64,000 nucleotides of DNA from Candidatus Polarisedimenticolaceae bacterium (GTDB lineage: Bacteria; Acidobacteriota; Polarisedimenticolia; Polarisedimenticolales; DASRJG01). The translations under genes were made by a program, and so were the position numbers. A model generated the notes under the pieces. It had not been told where the DNA came from and did no database searches. It saw nothing but the letters and a program-made list of their open reading frames with translations. Each line of letters begins with the position of its first letter. The first letter of the stretch is position 1. The stretch covers positions 124,001-188,000 of the forward strand of contig DASUCV010000020.1 of the NCBI GenBank assembly GCA_036275915.1, written 5' to 3'. This document shows positions 22,934-31,835 of the stretch, in pieces.

Positions 22934-25810
22934 CTAGCGAAAACCCTTCATGAGGACGGCATCCTGTGTCTCGTTGCCGTAGGTGAAGATGACGGTCTTC
23001 CCGTCCCGGGTGATGCGGAGATCGAAGACCGACCCCGTCAGGAAGTCGGTGAGCGCGGCAGGATCGCGACCGTCGGACCCGACGGACCAGAGATTCGCCA
23101 CGTCCCCCATGCGGCGGACGAGCAGGATCGTCTTTCCGTCCGGCGCCCAGGCGTAGTCCTGGATCTGACCGTCGGTGAGCTTGGTGATCGGCTGCGCGGC
23201 CCCTCCGGAGAGCGGCTTGAGAGACAGATTCGGCGCGCCCGCATCCGCGAGGAACGAGATCGCCTTGCCGTCGGGAGTCCACTTGAAGTTCGACGAGTTG
23301 GGAGGGAGGGTGATCTTCGCCGAAGGCTCTCCTCCACCCGCCGGAATGACGAGGAGGGTGCGGTCGGAGCGCCCTTCGATCTCGGGCGGTCTGAGATACG
23401 CAATCCTCGTGTGGTCGGGGGAGAATCCGACGACTTGATCCGAGTCACCGGCGAGCTTGCGAGCCTCGCCGCCCTGGGTCGGCACGGACCAGATGTCGCG
23501 CAGGCTGTCCACCTTGATGAAAAGGATCGTCGAGCCGTCGCCCGAGATGTCCTGGATCCATTCGCCGGCGCCTGACGCGATGCGACGGAGGTTCCCGCCG
23601 TCGGCATCTGCCCGGGCCATGTGGGCGACGTGGTCGTCGCCGTACGTCGCCGCCACGAATCCGCCATCGGGCAGGCTGCGCACTTCGGGGTCATCGGTTC
23701 CCGAGGTGAGCTGGCGGAGCCGCTCGCCGTCCGACCCGATCGAGTAGACGTGGGATTGGTGCTCCGCGGTCGCGGAGAAGAGGATCGTCTCGTTCCCGGC
23801 GGGGCTGAAACGGCTGACCGAGCTGTCGCTGCTCGTGTTGAACGTGATCTGTCGGGGGCGGACTTTCCCGGCGAGCGGCAGGGTCCAGAGGTTCGCGACC
23901 CTGGATTGGCGGACGCACGCGAGGACAACGCCGTCCCGGGACGTGCTCACGCCGTAATAGCTGCTGGTGTCGTTCGTGATCCTCCGGCTCTCGCCCCCGG
24001 GATACGCGACGTCCCAGATCAGGCCGTACTCCGATGCGCCGTACTTCAAGGCGCCGAGGATGAGACCGCTGCCATCCGGCCGCCACACCAGCGAGTTGAC
24101 CTCCCAGCCGGTCGTTCCGAGGCGCTCCTCCTTGCCGTCGTCCACGCCGACGACGACCAGCTGGGCGTGGATCCCGTTGGCCGGGGTGTGCACCGCCGTG
24201 GCGATCGACTTGCCGTCCGGCGACCAGGCTGGATCTCCCTCGAAGCTGAAAGGCAGCTTGACGTTCTGGAGCGTCTTCTCGTCGCCCCCGGCGAGGTCGT
24301 GGAGAACGAGGGATTGCTCCCCGGTCGAAGGGTTGCCCCTGACGAAGCAGATCCTCTTGGCGTCGGGGGAGAACCCAATTCCCGAGAAGATCTGGGTCGT
24401 GATCTTCTTCGGTGCGCCGCCCAGCGCGGGCACCTGATACAGCGTGGCGCCCTCGGCTTGCGAAGTGACGTCGACATACCAGACGTGCTCGCCGCTGGGC
24501 GAGAAGGCGGCGACGAACACGGTCGGCCGCTCGGAGGTCAGGATCTTGATCTCGCTGCCGGTCGAGACCTGTCGAACGATGAGGGCCGACCCGCCGCCGG
24601 CGCCGCTGACGTAGGCGAGGTAGCGGCCGTCGGGAGAGAGGGCGACGGAAGAAACGCCCCCGCGGCTCGGCACGCTCGTGACTGCCAGCGCGGGGGGCGC
24701 GGCGGCGGCGCCCGTCGCCACGCCGTGCCGCGCCCGCATCCCGTAGAGCACTCCCGCGATCCCGAGGACGCCGATGAGCGCGACGGCGGCAACGCCGGCG
24801 ATCCACGCGCGCGACGTCCCGCGAGGCGGAGACGGAAGCGCCGCGACGACTCCCGTGCTCTGAGAGGAGCCCGAGCTCCCCGATGCGGAGAGCGTCTCGA
24901 ACTCGTCGGCGATCTCGCGGAGGTCCAGCGCGACGTCCTTCATGGACTGCATCCGCTGGTCGGGACTCTTCGCGAGGCACTTCCGGATCAGGCGCCGCAG
25001 CTCCGCCGGCGCCGCCGGGTTGAGCTCTTCGACCGGCTTGGGCTTGTCGTGCAGGATCTTGTGCATCGTCTCGACCACGGAGTCGGCGTTGAACGCACGG
25101 CTGCGCGTCGTGGCCTCGTAGACGATGCAGCCGAAGGAGAAGACATCCGATCGCGGATCCACGATCTTGCCGAGGGTCTGCTCCGGGGACATGTACCCCG
25201 CGGTCCCGATGGCGACCCCGCCCTGGGTGTGGTCCCCGTCGTGGGTCGGCGCGGTCGAGAGGGCCGGGTCGGCGGCCTGCGTTTCCGTGAGCTTGGCCAG
25301 GCCGAAGTCCAGGACCTTCGCGAACCCGTCGTCCGAGACCATGATGTTGCCGGGCTTGAGGTCGCGGTGAACGATCCCCACAGCGTGCGCCTTCGCGATC
25401 CCCTCGGCGGCCTGCGCGAGATAGCCGAGTAGCGTGCGTAGGTCGGTCCGCTCGTCGTAGATCTTCGCCGCGAGCGTCTTCCCGGCGACCACCTCCATGG
25501 AGATGTACTGAAGCGGTCCCGACGAAATCCCAGCTCCGCCGGCGGACGAGCGGACCTCGGCCTCGCCGATCTCGTAGATCGTGACGATGTTGGGGTGATT
25601 GAGGGACGACGCGGACTTCGCTTCCTGGACGAAGCGGCGCACCCGCTCTTGGCTGCGCACCAGCTCGGGCGGGAGGATCTTGAGCGCGACCTGTCTTCCC
25701 AACGTGCCGTCCTGGGCGAGGTACACCTCGCCCATTCCGCCCGCCCCGAGCGGGGCGACGATCCGGTAGTGGGCGATCTGGTCCTCGGGCTGGAGCGTGC
25801 GCGCCGCCAC
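22934..25810 (-). CDS. Membrane Ser/Thr kinase with PD40/TolB-type extracytoplasmic propeller
   Basis: A 958-aa receptor kinase. The cytoplasmic Hanks domain (about 14-285) has GAGGMGEVY, Lys44, HRDLKPGN (148-155), DFG (168-170) and GTAGYMSPEQ. Its glycine-rich insertion (about 86-100) is unusual. One membrane helix (about 335-357) is followed by a ~590-residue propeller with repeated PDG blocks (LSPDGRYLAYVSG, WSPDGKSIA, WAPDGKTILLV). This kinase-PD40 architecture is very common in Acidobacteriota. It starts with GTG at 25810, with GGGAGAG just upstream. It should phosphorylate cytoplasmic targets in response to a periplasmic signal. No adjacent substrate can be named. Confidence 0.93.
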   Translation of the reverse strand: MAARTLQPEDQIAHYRIVAPLGAGGMGEVYLAQDGTLGRQVALKILPPELVRSQERVRRFVQEAKSASSLNHPNIVTIYEIGEAEVRSSAGGAGISSGPLQYISMEVVAGKTLAAKIYDERTDLRTLLGYLAQAAEGIAKAHAVGIVHRDLKPGNIMVSDDGFAKVLDFGLAKLTETQAADPALSTAPTHDGDHTQGGVAIGTAGYMSPEQTLGKIVDPRSDVFSFGCIVYEATTRSRAFNADSVVETMHKILHDKPKPVEELNPAAPAELRRLIRKCLAKSPDQRMQSMKDVALDLREIADEFETLSASGSSGSSQSTGVVAALPSPPRGTSRAWIAGVAAVALIGVLGIAGVLYGMRARHGVATGAAAAPPALAVTSVPSRGGVSSVALSPDGRYLAYVSGAGGGSALIVRQVSTGSEIKILTSERPTVFVAAFSPSGEHVWYVDVTSQAEGATLYQVPALGGAPKKITTQIFSGIGFSPDAKRICFVRGNPSTGEQSLVLHDLAGGDEKTLQNVKLPFSFEGDPAWSPDGKSIATAVHTPANGIHAQLVVVGVDDGKEERLGTTGWEVNSLVWRPDGSGLILGALKYGASEYGLIWDVAYPGGESRRITNDTSSYYGVSTSRDGVVLACVRQSRVANLWTLPLAGKVRPRQITFNTSSDSSVSRFSPAGNETILFSATAEHQSHVYSIGSDGERLRQLTSGTDDPEVRSLPDGGFVAATYGDDHVAHMARADADGGNLRRIASGAGEWIQDISGDGSTILFIKVDSLRDIWSVPTQGGEARKLAGDSDQVVGFSPDHTRIAYLRPPEIEGRSDRTLLVIPAGGGEPSAKITLPPNSSNFKWTPDGKAISFLADAGAPNLSLKPLSGGAAQPITKLTDGQIQDYAWAPDGKTILLVRRMGDVANLWSVGSDGRDPAALTDFLTGSVFDLRITRDGKTVIFTYGNETQDAVLMKGFR

Positions 25811-25870
25811 CGTCTCTCCCTGTTTCTTGTTCCCCGCTGCAACGGGAACCGTTGCAAAGCGCGGGAGAGC

Positions 25871-26212
25871 TTACCCCGATTCGTCTTGCGGCCGCTCGCG
25901 GATCGGCTCGACGTCGAGCACGCGACCCCCGTGGCGGATCGTCTCCGGTGGGGCCCGGCGCCGCGTGGCGAGAAAGACCGCCAACGTCCACGAGGGCACG
26001 AGGTCGAGGCCCGGCACGAGCTCAGCGGCGAACGTGGGAAGAAATGTCCAGTGCCATCCGACGAGCGACGTGAGGACGACGGCCATCAAAACGTCGAGCG
26101 TGAGGTCGAAGACCGACAGACCACCCTCGAGGAACAGCGGAGCTAGACCGATCTGGATGACGTCGGCCGCCACGGCGAGTCCGCGCGCGATCCAGATGCG
26201 ACGAGCGCTCAT
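25871..26212 (-). CDS. Small membrane protein of unknown function
   Basis: A 113-aa protein with two or three hydrophobic segments (GLAVAADVIQIGLAPLFL, DLTLDVLMAVVLTSLVGW and WTFLPTFAAELVPGLDLVPS), a basic N-terminus (MSARRIWIARG) and a hydrophilic tail with TRRR and a final RPQDESG. I chose the ATG at 26212; the frame stays open to 26260, but the extra residues are not membrane-like. It lies 60 bases upstream of the kinase-PD40 gene on the same strand, so cotranscription is likely. I do not recognise the family. Confidence 0.6.
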   Translation of the reverse strand: MSARRIWIARGLAVAADVIQIGLAPLFLEGGLSVFDLTLDVLMAVVLTSLVGWHWTFLPTFAAELVPGLDLVPSWTLAVFLATRRRAPPETIRHGGRVLDVEPIRERPQDESG

Positions 26213-26304
26213 CCCGCGAGGGTAGGCTCGGTCGGTCGAGTGGTCAAAGCCTTCGCCCAAGCGCGTGAGCCGAAATCACCCTGCGATTTCGCGAGCAACG
26301 CGCG

Positions 26305-26347
26305 CGCGCTGCGAGGCCGTTCAGTCGATCGGGCCGTGTCCCTGAGC
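26305..26347 (+). repeat. 43-bp direct repeat, copy B (gene relic)
   Basis: This copy of the last codons of the 842-aa gene, including the TGA, has one mismatch to 21157-21199 and no attached open frame. It sits 24 bases before the start of the GloVer gene. It looks like the footprint of a lost or rearranged paralogue, or of a recombination that inserted the intervening genes. The rest of the gap (26213-26304) holds nothing I can recognise. Confidence 0.85.
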
Positions 26348-26357
26348 GGGGGCGTGC

Positions 26358-26363
26358 TATAAG
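26358..26363 (+). promoter_or_regulatory. Candidate -10 box, possibly for a leaderless mRNA
   Basis: TATAAG lies eight bases before the GTG at 26372, and no ribosome site is visible in between. Transcription would start close to or at the initiation codon. No good -35 was found. Confidence 0.35.
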
Positions 26364-26371
26364 CGCGCTAC

Positions 26372-29300
26372 GTGCGACCCCGTTCCGTCTGGCCTGCCTC
26401 GACATGGATCGCGCTCATTGCAGGCGCCGCGCTCTGGGCTGTTCCCGCCCTCGGCGATGCCGCGAGCGTCCCGGATCCGGTGTGCGCGTATCGCGTGCTG
26501 CACTCGTTCGGAAAACCCGGCCCAGGCTCGCTCCCACGCGCGACGCTGCTCCGGGGATCCGACGGCGCGCTCTACGGCACGGCGCAGCACGGGGGCAGCA
26601 ACGACTTCGGCACCGTCTTCAGGATCAACCCCGACGGCTCCGGGTTCAGAGTGCTCGTTCACTTCGACCGAGCGACGAGCGGCGCCTATCCATGGGCAGG
26701 AGTGATCCAGGGAACTGACGGCGCGCTCTACGGCACCACGCCGGAAGGCGGTGCGCACGGCCTGGGCACTGTGTTCAGGGTCAAAATCGACGGCACTGCA
26801 TTGACGGTCCTCGAGAGTTTTTCCGGCGCCGAGACGGGGAGCCATCCGTACGGGACGGTGCTCCAGGGCGCCGACGGTGCGTTGTACGGGACGACGTCCG
26901 ATGGAGGAGCCAACGGGACCGGCACCGTCTACAAGATGAACCGTGACGGCACCGGCTTCACCGTGCTGATGAGCTTCGCCGATGCGACGACCGGCTCCTA
27001 TTCCTACGCCGAGCTCATCCAGGGTCCCGACGGCGCCCTCTACGGAACCGCCAGCTCCGGCGGAGCCGCCGGTTGGGGAACCGTCTTCAGGCTTCGGACC
27101 GATGGCGCAGGCTTCGCTGTCCTGAAACACTTTGCGGGGGGTGCGGGCGGCGCCTCGCCCTGGGGCGCGGTCATCCGTGCGTCCAACGGCGTGCTGTATG
27201 GGACAACGAGCTATGGGGGAGCGTTCGACAACGGAGCGATCTATCGCCTAAACTCGGATGGAAGTGGGTTCGGCATTCTGAATAGCTTTCAATACGCGGC
27301 GACCGGCCAGTTTCCCGCGACGGCACTCATCGAGGGCGCCGGCGGGTTTCTTTATGGAACGACGTCGTACGGCGGCGGCTTGAGCGCCTACGGCACCGCC
27401 TTCAAGATCGGCCTTGATGGAGCTCTCTTCACGACCCTGACCACGTTTCAATATCAAGCCACGTCCGACAACCTTTCGGATCGGACAGGTGGCGTCATCC
27501 TCGGCGGCGATGCGATGCTGTACGGCACGACACCGGGGGACTCGGAGACCGGCGCGGGGCGCATCTACCGGCTCAACGTTGACGGATCGGGGTTCGAGCT
27601 CATCTTCAGCAATTTCTCTTTGTATCCCGACATGACCGAGGGCGGTGGCGAGCCAGGCCCTGGAGTGATCGAAGGCCACGACGGGTGGCTCTATGGTGTC
27701 GCCTACGCGGGCGGTCTTTTCGACAGCGGCACGGTTTTCAAAGTTCGCACGGACGGCACCGGTTTCACCGTGCTCAAGGATCTGTACCCGACGACGGGGT
27801 CGCATCCGTCGGGGGCATTGGTGCAGGCCGCCGACGGAACGCTCTTCGGCACGACGTTGGTCGGCGGGAACCCCGGTGACGGCACCATCTTCAGGCTCGA
27901 GACCGACGGGAGCGGATTTTCCGTCGTGAATACATTTCGGCGAGTAACGACCGGCGCGTACCCGACGGGGTTGACGATCGCCTCGGACGGCCGCTTGTAC
28001 GGCACGACCCGGGAAGGCGGCAGCTCCAATTCCGGCATTGTCTTTCGGGCCAACATCGACGGTACCGGGCTTAGCGTGCTGAAACAGCTCGGCGGGACGA
28101 GCGGCGGGAGGCCACTAGCCCCTGTCGTGCAAGGCTTGGACGGCTCCCTTTACGGGACCACGACGAACGGGTCGAACGTGGCCGGCACCATGTTCACCCT
28201 TCACACCGACGGCTCGGGATTTGCGACGTTGCTCGACCGCGGTTCCGACAAAAGATTAGCGCAAGCACCGGACGGGATGTTCTACGCCACGATCGACGCT
28301 GGTTACCAAAATTCTGGTTACATCTACCGCGTGCGTCCCGATGGCAGCGGCTATTCCGTCCTCCATACGTTCCCCGTCGCTGGAGAGGGCATCAACCCGG
28401 CAGGGATCATGCTCGCCGCCGATGGCAGGCTGTACGGGACAACGATGGGTGGTGGGTTCGATGACGCGGGAACCCTCTACGGCTTGAACATCGACGGCAG
28501 CGGTTTCTCCTCGCTCGTTGAGTTCGAGCGAGTTCTTCAAGGCCAGTTGCCAGAGTCCCCGTTGATTCAAGGTACGGACGGTGTGCTGTACGGCACGACG
28601 GCCCGCGGTGGAAGCGCCGGCGGCGGCACCGTCTTCCGCTACGACCCGTTCGTCAACCACACTCCGCCGGTGGCGCGCTGCAAGAATGTCACCGTCGCTT
28701 CGACCTCCGCCTGCACGGCCGACGTGTCGATCGACGATGGGTCGTTCGATCCGGATGCGGGAGATCGCATCACGATGTCGCAGGAGCCGGCGGGGCCGTA
28801 CCCGGTCGGCGACACGCTCGTCACCCTTTCGGTCACCGATCGTGGTTGCGCCACGACGACCTGCACCGCCACGGTGACGGTCCTCGCGGGGACGCCGTGT
28901 GACGACGGCAACGCCTGCACGACGGCCGATCATTGCGATGAGACGGGATGCATCGGCGGGCCACCGTTGAATTGCGACGACGGCGATTGCTGCACGATCG
29001 ATGGTTGCGATCCGGCTTCGGGGTGCACGCATGCGCCCTACACAGTGCCGCCGGCGATCGTCGTTCAGCCCGATCTCGACGGCGGAGGCGGAAGCTGCCC
29101 CGCGCTCTGGCCGCCGAACCATCGATATGTCGACTTCGGCGTCGCCGACACGGGAATCGAGGCGACGTCCGCTTGCGGCGGAGTCACGTACGCGTTCGAG
29201 AGCTGCGACTCGAGCCAGGCCGAAGACCAGCCCGGTGGTGCGGACGGCATCACCCTGCGTGATTGTGTCTACGAGAACGAGGCCTTGCACCTCCGCGCGG

Positions 29301-29815
29301 AACGCGACGGCACCTGCAGTCCGAAGGGTCGCCGCTACACGATGACGATGATCGCTACGGACGCGTGCGGCAACTCCGTCACCTCTTCGCCGTTCACCGT
29401 CTGCGTCTGGCACGACAAACGGAATGGGCCCGATGGATCGGGAGGCAACGTCTACGCCCCGACACCTGGCACCGGCGACACGCGACCGGGGACGAACGGC
29501 ACCTACGGCGCCGCGTGCGGCTTGGGATGCGGCCTCGTCTGCGGCGAAGAGGGGCAAGTCCACGATAGCTCGGACGATGACCGGCCGAGCTTGACGCTGA
29601 CTCCGCTCGCGAGCGGCGGCGTCCGCCTCGACTGGGCGCTTCCTGCGCCCGGCGATCCGTACCCCCCGAACGCGAGCTATGAGATCTGGCGTCGTGTCCG
29701 TGGCGAGACGCGGTTCGAAAAGCTCGCCGAGCTTCCGCACAGCGTCAACACGTACACCGACCTCGGGGTCATCGACGGCATCGACTACGAATGGTCGGTG
29801 AACGCGCTGTACTGA
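26372..29815 (+). CDS. Secreted GloVer-repeat (choice-of-anchor tandem repeat) protein
   Basis: A 1147-aa exported protein. After a signal peptide, residues about 40-755 hold tandem ~50-residue repeats of the GloVer type (TIGR03803): G-x-L-Y-G-T-T-x-x-G-G, then G-T-V-F-R-x-N-x-D-G-S-G-F, then L-x-x-F. These are predicted propeller blades. An HYR-like Ig domain follows (about 757-845), then a Cys-rich stretch (CDDGNACTTADHC, CDDGDCCTIDGC), a beta domain with PPNHRYVDF, and a C-terminal fibronectin-III module (YEIWRRVRGETRFEKLAEL). The start is GTG with no ribosome site. No catalytic motif is visible. The likely location is the outside of the cell; the function is unknown. Confidence 0.9.
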   Translation: MRPRSVWPASTWIALIAGAALWAVPALGDAASVPDPVCAYRVLHSFGKPGPGSLPRATLLRGSDGALYGTAQHGGSNDFGTVFRINPDGSGFRVLVHFDRATSGAYPWAGVIQGTDGALYGTTPEGGAHGLGTVFRVKIDGTALTVLESFSGAETGSHPYGTVLQGADGALYGTTSDGGANGTGTVYKMNRDGTGFTVLMSFADATTGSYSYAELIQGPDGALYGTASSGGAAGWGTVFRLRTDGAGFAVLKHFAGGAGGASPWGAVIRASNGVLYGTTSYGGAFDNGAIYRLNSDGSGFGILNSFQYAATGQFPATALIEGAGGFLYGTTSYGGGLSAYGTAFKIGLDGALFTTLTTFQYQATSDNLSDRTGGVILGGDAMLYGTTPGDSETGAGRIYRLNVDGSGFELIFSNFSLYPDMTEGGGEPGPGVIEGHDGWLYGVAYAGGLFDSGTVFKVRTDGTGFTVLKDLYPTTGSHPSGALVQAADGTLFGTTLVGGNPGDGTIFRLETDGSGFSVVNTFRRVTTGAYPTGLTIASDGRLYGTTREGGSSNSGIVFRANIDGTGLSVLKQLGGTSGGRPLAPVVQGLDGSLYGTTTNGSNVAGTMFTLHTDGSGFATLLDRGSDKRLAQAPDGMFYATIDAGYQNSGYIYRVRPDGSGYSVLHTFPVAGEGINPAGIMLAADGRLYGTTMGGGFDDAGTLYGLNIDGSGFSSLVEFERVLQGQLPESPLIQGTDGVLYGTTARGGSAGGGTVFRYDPFVNHTPPVARCKNVTVASTSACTADVSIDDGSFDPDAGDRITMSQEPAGPYPVGDTLVTLSVTDRGCATTTCTATVTVLAGTPCDDGNACTTADHCDETGCIGGPPLNCDDGDCCTIDGCDPASGCTHAPYTVPPAIVVQPDLDGGGGSCPALWPPNHRYVDFGVADTGIEATSACGGVTYAFESCDSSQAEDQPGGADGITLRDCVYENEALHLRAERDGTCSPKGRRYTMTMIATDACGNSVTSSPFTVCVWHDKRNGPDGSGGNVYAPTPGTGDTRPGTNGTYGAACGLGCGLVCGEEGQVHDSSDDDRPSLTLTPLASGGVRLDWALPAPGDPYPPNASYEIWRRVRGETRFEKLAELPHSVNTYTDLGVIDGIDYEWSVNALY

Positions 29816-29857
29816 GAATCCCTCACTTCTCGCGCACCGGCTCGAACGCCACGCGCG

Positions 29858-30049
29858 TCAGGGCGTGCACCCCGGAATCTGCTGGCACGTCGGGCACTTG
29901 TTGCAGCTCCCGCCACCGAGCTGGTAGCAAGGGGGGCACGCGATCGCGCGGCAGTTCTTGCACGCCCCGGCCTCCGGCGTCGGCAGCACGAGAGCGAGCG
30001 TCCCGAGCGCGATCACGAACATCAGGAATGTCCCGAACCGCTTCTTCAT
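29858..30049 (-). CDS. Cys-rich secreted mini-protein A
   Basis: A 63-aa protein with a Sec signal (MKKRFGTFLMFVIALGTLALVL, then PTPEAGA) and a ~35-residue mature part with eight Cys: CKNC, ACPPC, GGGSCNKCPTC and PGCTP. The Cys spacing is shared exactly with its neighbour mini-protein B from the PPC onward. GGGAGGA is a strong ribosome site. The two genes are 16 bases apart and surely form one operon. The paired CxxC motifs could bind metal (zinc or Fe-S) or form disulfides after export. No family is recognised. Confidence 0.75.
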   Translation of the reverse strand: MKKRFGTFLMFVIALGTLALVLPTPEAGACKNCRAIACPPCYQLGGGSCNKCPTCQQIPGCTP

Positions 30050-30065
30050 ATCGTCCTCCCGTGGT

Positions 30066-30260
30066 CTAGGGCGTGCAGCCCGGAATCGGCAGACACGACG
30101 GACACTTGAAGCAGCTTCCCCCGCCGAGGTGCGTGCACGGCGGGCAACGCGGGACGATGCAGTGCAGGCACGCGTTCGCGTCTTGAACAGGTGCGAGGAG
30201 CGCGATCGTTCCGAGCGCCATCGCGACGATGAATCCCGTTCCCAAGAGCTTCTTGCGCAT
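30066..30260 (-). CDS. Cys-rich secreted mini-protein B (paralogue of A)
   Basis: A 64-aa protein with a Sec signal (MRKKLLGTGFIVAMALGTIALL) and a mature domain CLHC, RCPPC, HLGGGSCFKCPSC and IPGCTP. GGAGG spaced six bases before the ATG at 30260 decides the start over the ATG at 30266, which directly abuts the ribosome site. The mature region matches mini-protein A in length and in all eight Cys, while the signal peptides and loops differ. This indicates a tandem duplication with selection on the Cys scaffold. Confidence 0.78.
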   Translation of the reverse strand: MRKKLLGTGFIVAMALGTIALLAPVQDANACLHCIVPRCPPCTHLGGGSCFKCPSCLPIPGCTP

Positions 30261-30278
30261 GGTCATCCTCCGTTCCGT

Positions 30279-30716
30279 TCAGCTCTGCTTGCCAAGACTG
30301 CCCAGGCCGCCGCGCACGAAGTTGAGCGCTTCGCCCAGCAGTGAGTGCTCGTTCTGAGGCACGCTTCCGTTCGGGGTGAGCTTGTCGATCACCGCCGGAA
30401 GCGCCGTCGCGAGGAACGACGCGGCCATGGAGGGCGTGATCCCGAGGTTCCCTGCGATCTCCTCGATCTTTCCCTGGCCGATCGCCGACTGCACCTGACC
30501 GGGCGTCGCGGGAGGATTCGGTCCGGTGCTGATCCAGCCGTTGACCAAGTTGCCGAGACCTTGCTGCTCGAACTTTTGCGCGATCCCGGAGATCCCGCCG
30601 GAGGACTGGAGCAATCCCATCACGGCGCCGACCGCGTTGGAGTTCAGGAGGCCGGGGCTCGTGCCGGTGGACGCGTTCTGTTGCAGGTGCGCGGTCAATT
30701 CATCCAGTAGTCCCAT
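30279..30716 (-). CDS. YidB-like DUF937 family protein
   Basis: A 145-aa protein with the DUF937 signature: MGLLDEL at the start, a glycine-rich helical core (GLGNLVNGWISTGPN, PGQVQSAIG), the helix GITPSMAASFLATALPAVIDKLTPNG, and a GGLG-containing tail. The strong ribosome site GGAGGAGG precedes the ATG. The family is widespread and lacks an assigned biochemical function. No signal peptide is present, so it is probably cytoplasmic. It lies between the helix-hairpin-helix gene and the Cys-rich pair on the same strand. Confidence 0.9.
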   Translation of the reverse strand: MGLLDELTAHLQQNASTGTSPGLLNSNAVGAVMGLLQSSGGISGIAQKFEQQGLGNLVNGWISTGPNPPATPGQVQSAIGQGKIEEIAGNLGITPSMAASFLATALPAVIDKLTPNGSVPQNEHSLLGEALNFVRGGLGSLGKQS

Positions 30717-30731
30717 GTCGATCCCTCCTCC

Positions 30732-31670
30732 TCAGTTGGTCGTCGAGCTGGGCTTCGCGCCGCCCTTCTTGGCCGCGTGATAGCCGGCGGCGTTCGCATC
30801 GGCCTCGGTCATGAACTTCCCTTCCTTGGTCTTCCCGTACCACTGGTCGCCCTGGTAGTGATACGTCTTCGTCGCCGTGTTCACCCACACCATACCCGGC
30901 GCCGGAGGCGTCCGTTCGGGGTACGCGGACGGAGTGTGCGAAGAGGATTTCGGCGTGGCCGACGCCGGTGCCGGCGCGGCGGGAATCGGGGGCGGCGGCG
31001 CCATGGACGGCGCCGGGGCGGCAGCCGGAGCTGCGCCGGTTGGAGCCGTCGCTGCCGCATGATGCCGCGAGGACTTCGACGCGGAGGCTGCCGGCGCTGC
31101 CGGAACAGCGGCCGCCGCGCCGCCGCCCGACACCGTGACGCTCGGCGAGATCTTCTGGATCGTCGATGCGTTGACGCCGGCCTTGGAGAGATCGCCGACC
31201 GATGCGTACGGGCGTCCTGCGACGATCTTCTTCGCGGTCGCCGGACCGACACCCGGCAGTGACTCGAGATCCTTCTCGCTCGCCGTGTTGAGGTCGATCG
31301 GACCGGCGGGCGAGGAAGGAGTCGTGGACGCAGAGGAAGTCGCCTGCGTCGACGTGTGCTTCGTTTTATGAGAAGCCGTCGTCGCGGTTGCGGGAGCGGC
31401 GGGCGCCGCAGCATTCGGCGTGACCTCGACCTGCGACCGGATCTTCTCGATCGTCGACGCCGGCACACCTGCGCGCGCCAGGTCGTCGACGGAGCTGTAG
31501 GGACGCCCGGCGATGATCTTCTTCGCCGTCGCCGGTCCGACCCCCTGGAGGGCCTCGAGCTGTTTCTCCGTGGACGTGTTGAGGTTGACCGCGGCCGCCC
31601 ATGAGCCCCGGAATGCGAGCGAGCTCAGAACGATGGCGACGAGCGCGATTCGGCCGATGGTTGAACGCAC
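30732..31670 (-). CDS. Secreted double ComEA-type helix-hairpin-helix protein
   Basis: A 312-aa exported protein. I chose GTG at 31670 because AAGGAG sits five bases upstream, although the frame is open to 31712. The signal ([18 protein letters not shown]) is followed by two ComEA-like helix-hairpin-helix units: [20 protein letters not shown] and [20 protein letters not shown], each ending GRPY-S-V-x-D-L-A/S. Ala/Pro/Ser-rich linkers separate them. A small C-terminal module ([19 protein letters not shown], then [18 protein letters not shown]) follows. HhH units of this kind bind DNA non-specifically in competence proteins. With no other competence genes nearby, an extracytoplasmic DNA-binding or purely structural role is possible. 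Confidence 0.85.
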   Translation of the reverse strand: MRSTIGRIALVAIVLSSLAFRGSWAAAVNLNTSTEKQLEALQGVGPATAKKIIAGRPYSSVDDLARAGVPASTIEKIRSQVEVTPNAAAPAAPATATTASHKTKHTSTQATSSASTTPSSPAGPIDLNTASEKDLESLPGVGPATAKKIVAGRPYASVGDLSKAGVNASTIQKISPSVTVSGGGAAAAVPAAPAASASKSSRHHAAATAPTGAAPAAAPAPSMAPPPPIPAAPAPASATPKSSSHTPSAYPERTPPAPGMVWVNTATKTYHYQGDQWYGKTKEGKFMTEADANAAGYHAAKKGGAKPSSTTN

Positions 31671-31835
31671 GGGACTCTCCTTGTTGAGCACTCTCTTACG
31701 GGATTGATCCACGCTACCACCGACCGGGCGCGCGCTCGGTGGCGAGGTTCAGCCGCCGTTCAGGCGCCGAGGACTCTAACCGACGACAAACATGTATCTT
31801 CGGAATCGCTTCAACTAGAGTCTTAGGAGGTTTTG

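Noticed and set aside
26500-28640. Regular repeats resembling a CRISPR or satellite array
   Set aside because: They are imperfect coding repeats of the GloVer protein, in frame and diverged.
30732-31670. Helix-hairpin-helix protein as competence ComEA
   Set aside because: It has two HhH units, long Ala/Pro linkers and a foreign C-terminal module, and there is no comEC or pilus gene nearby.
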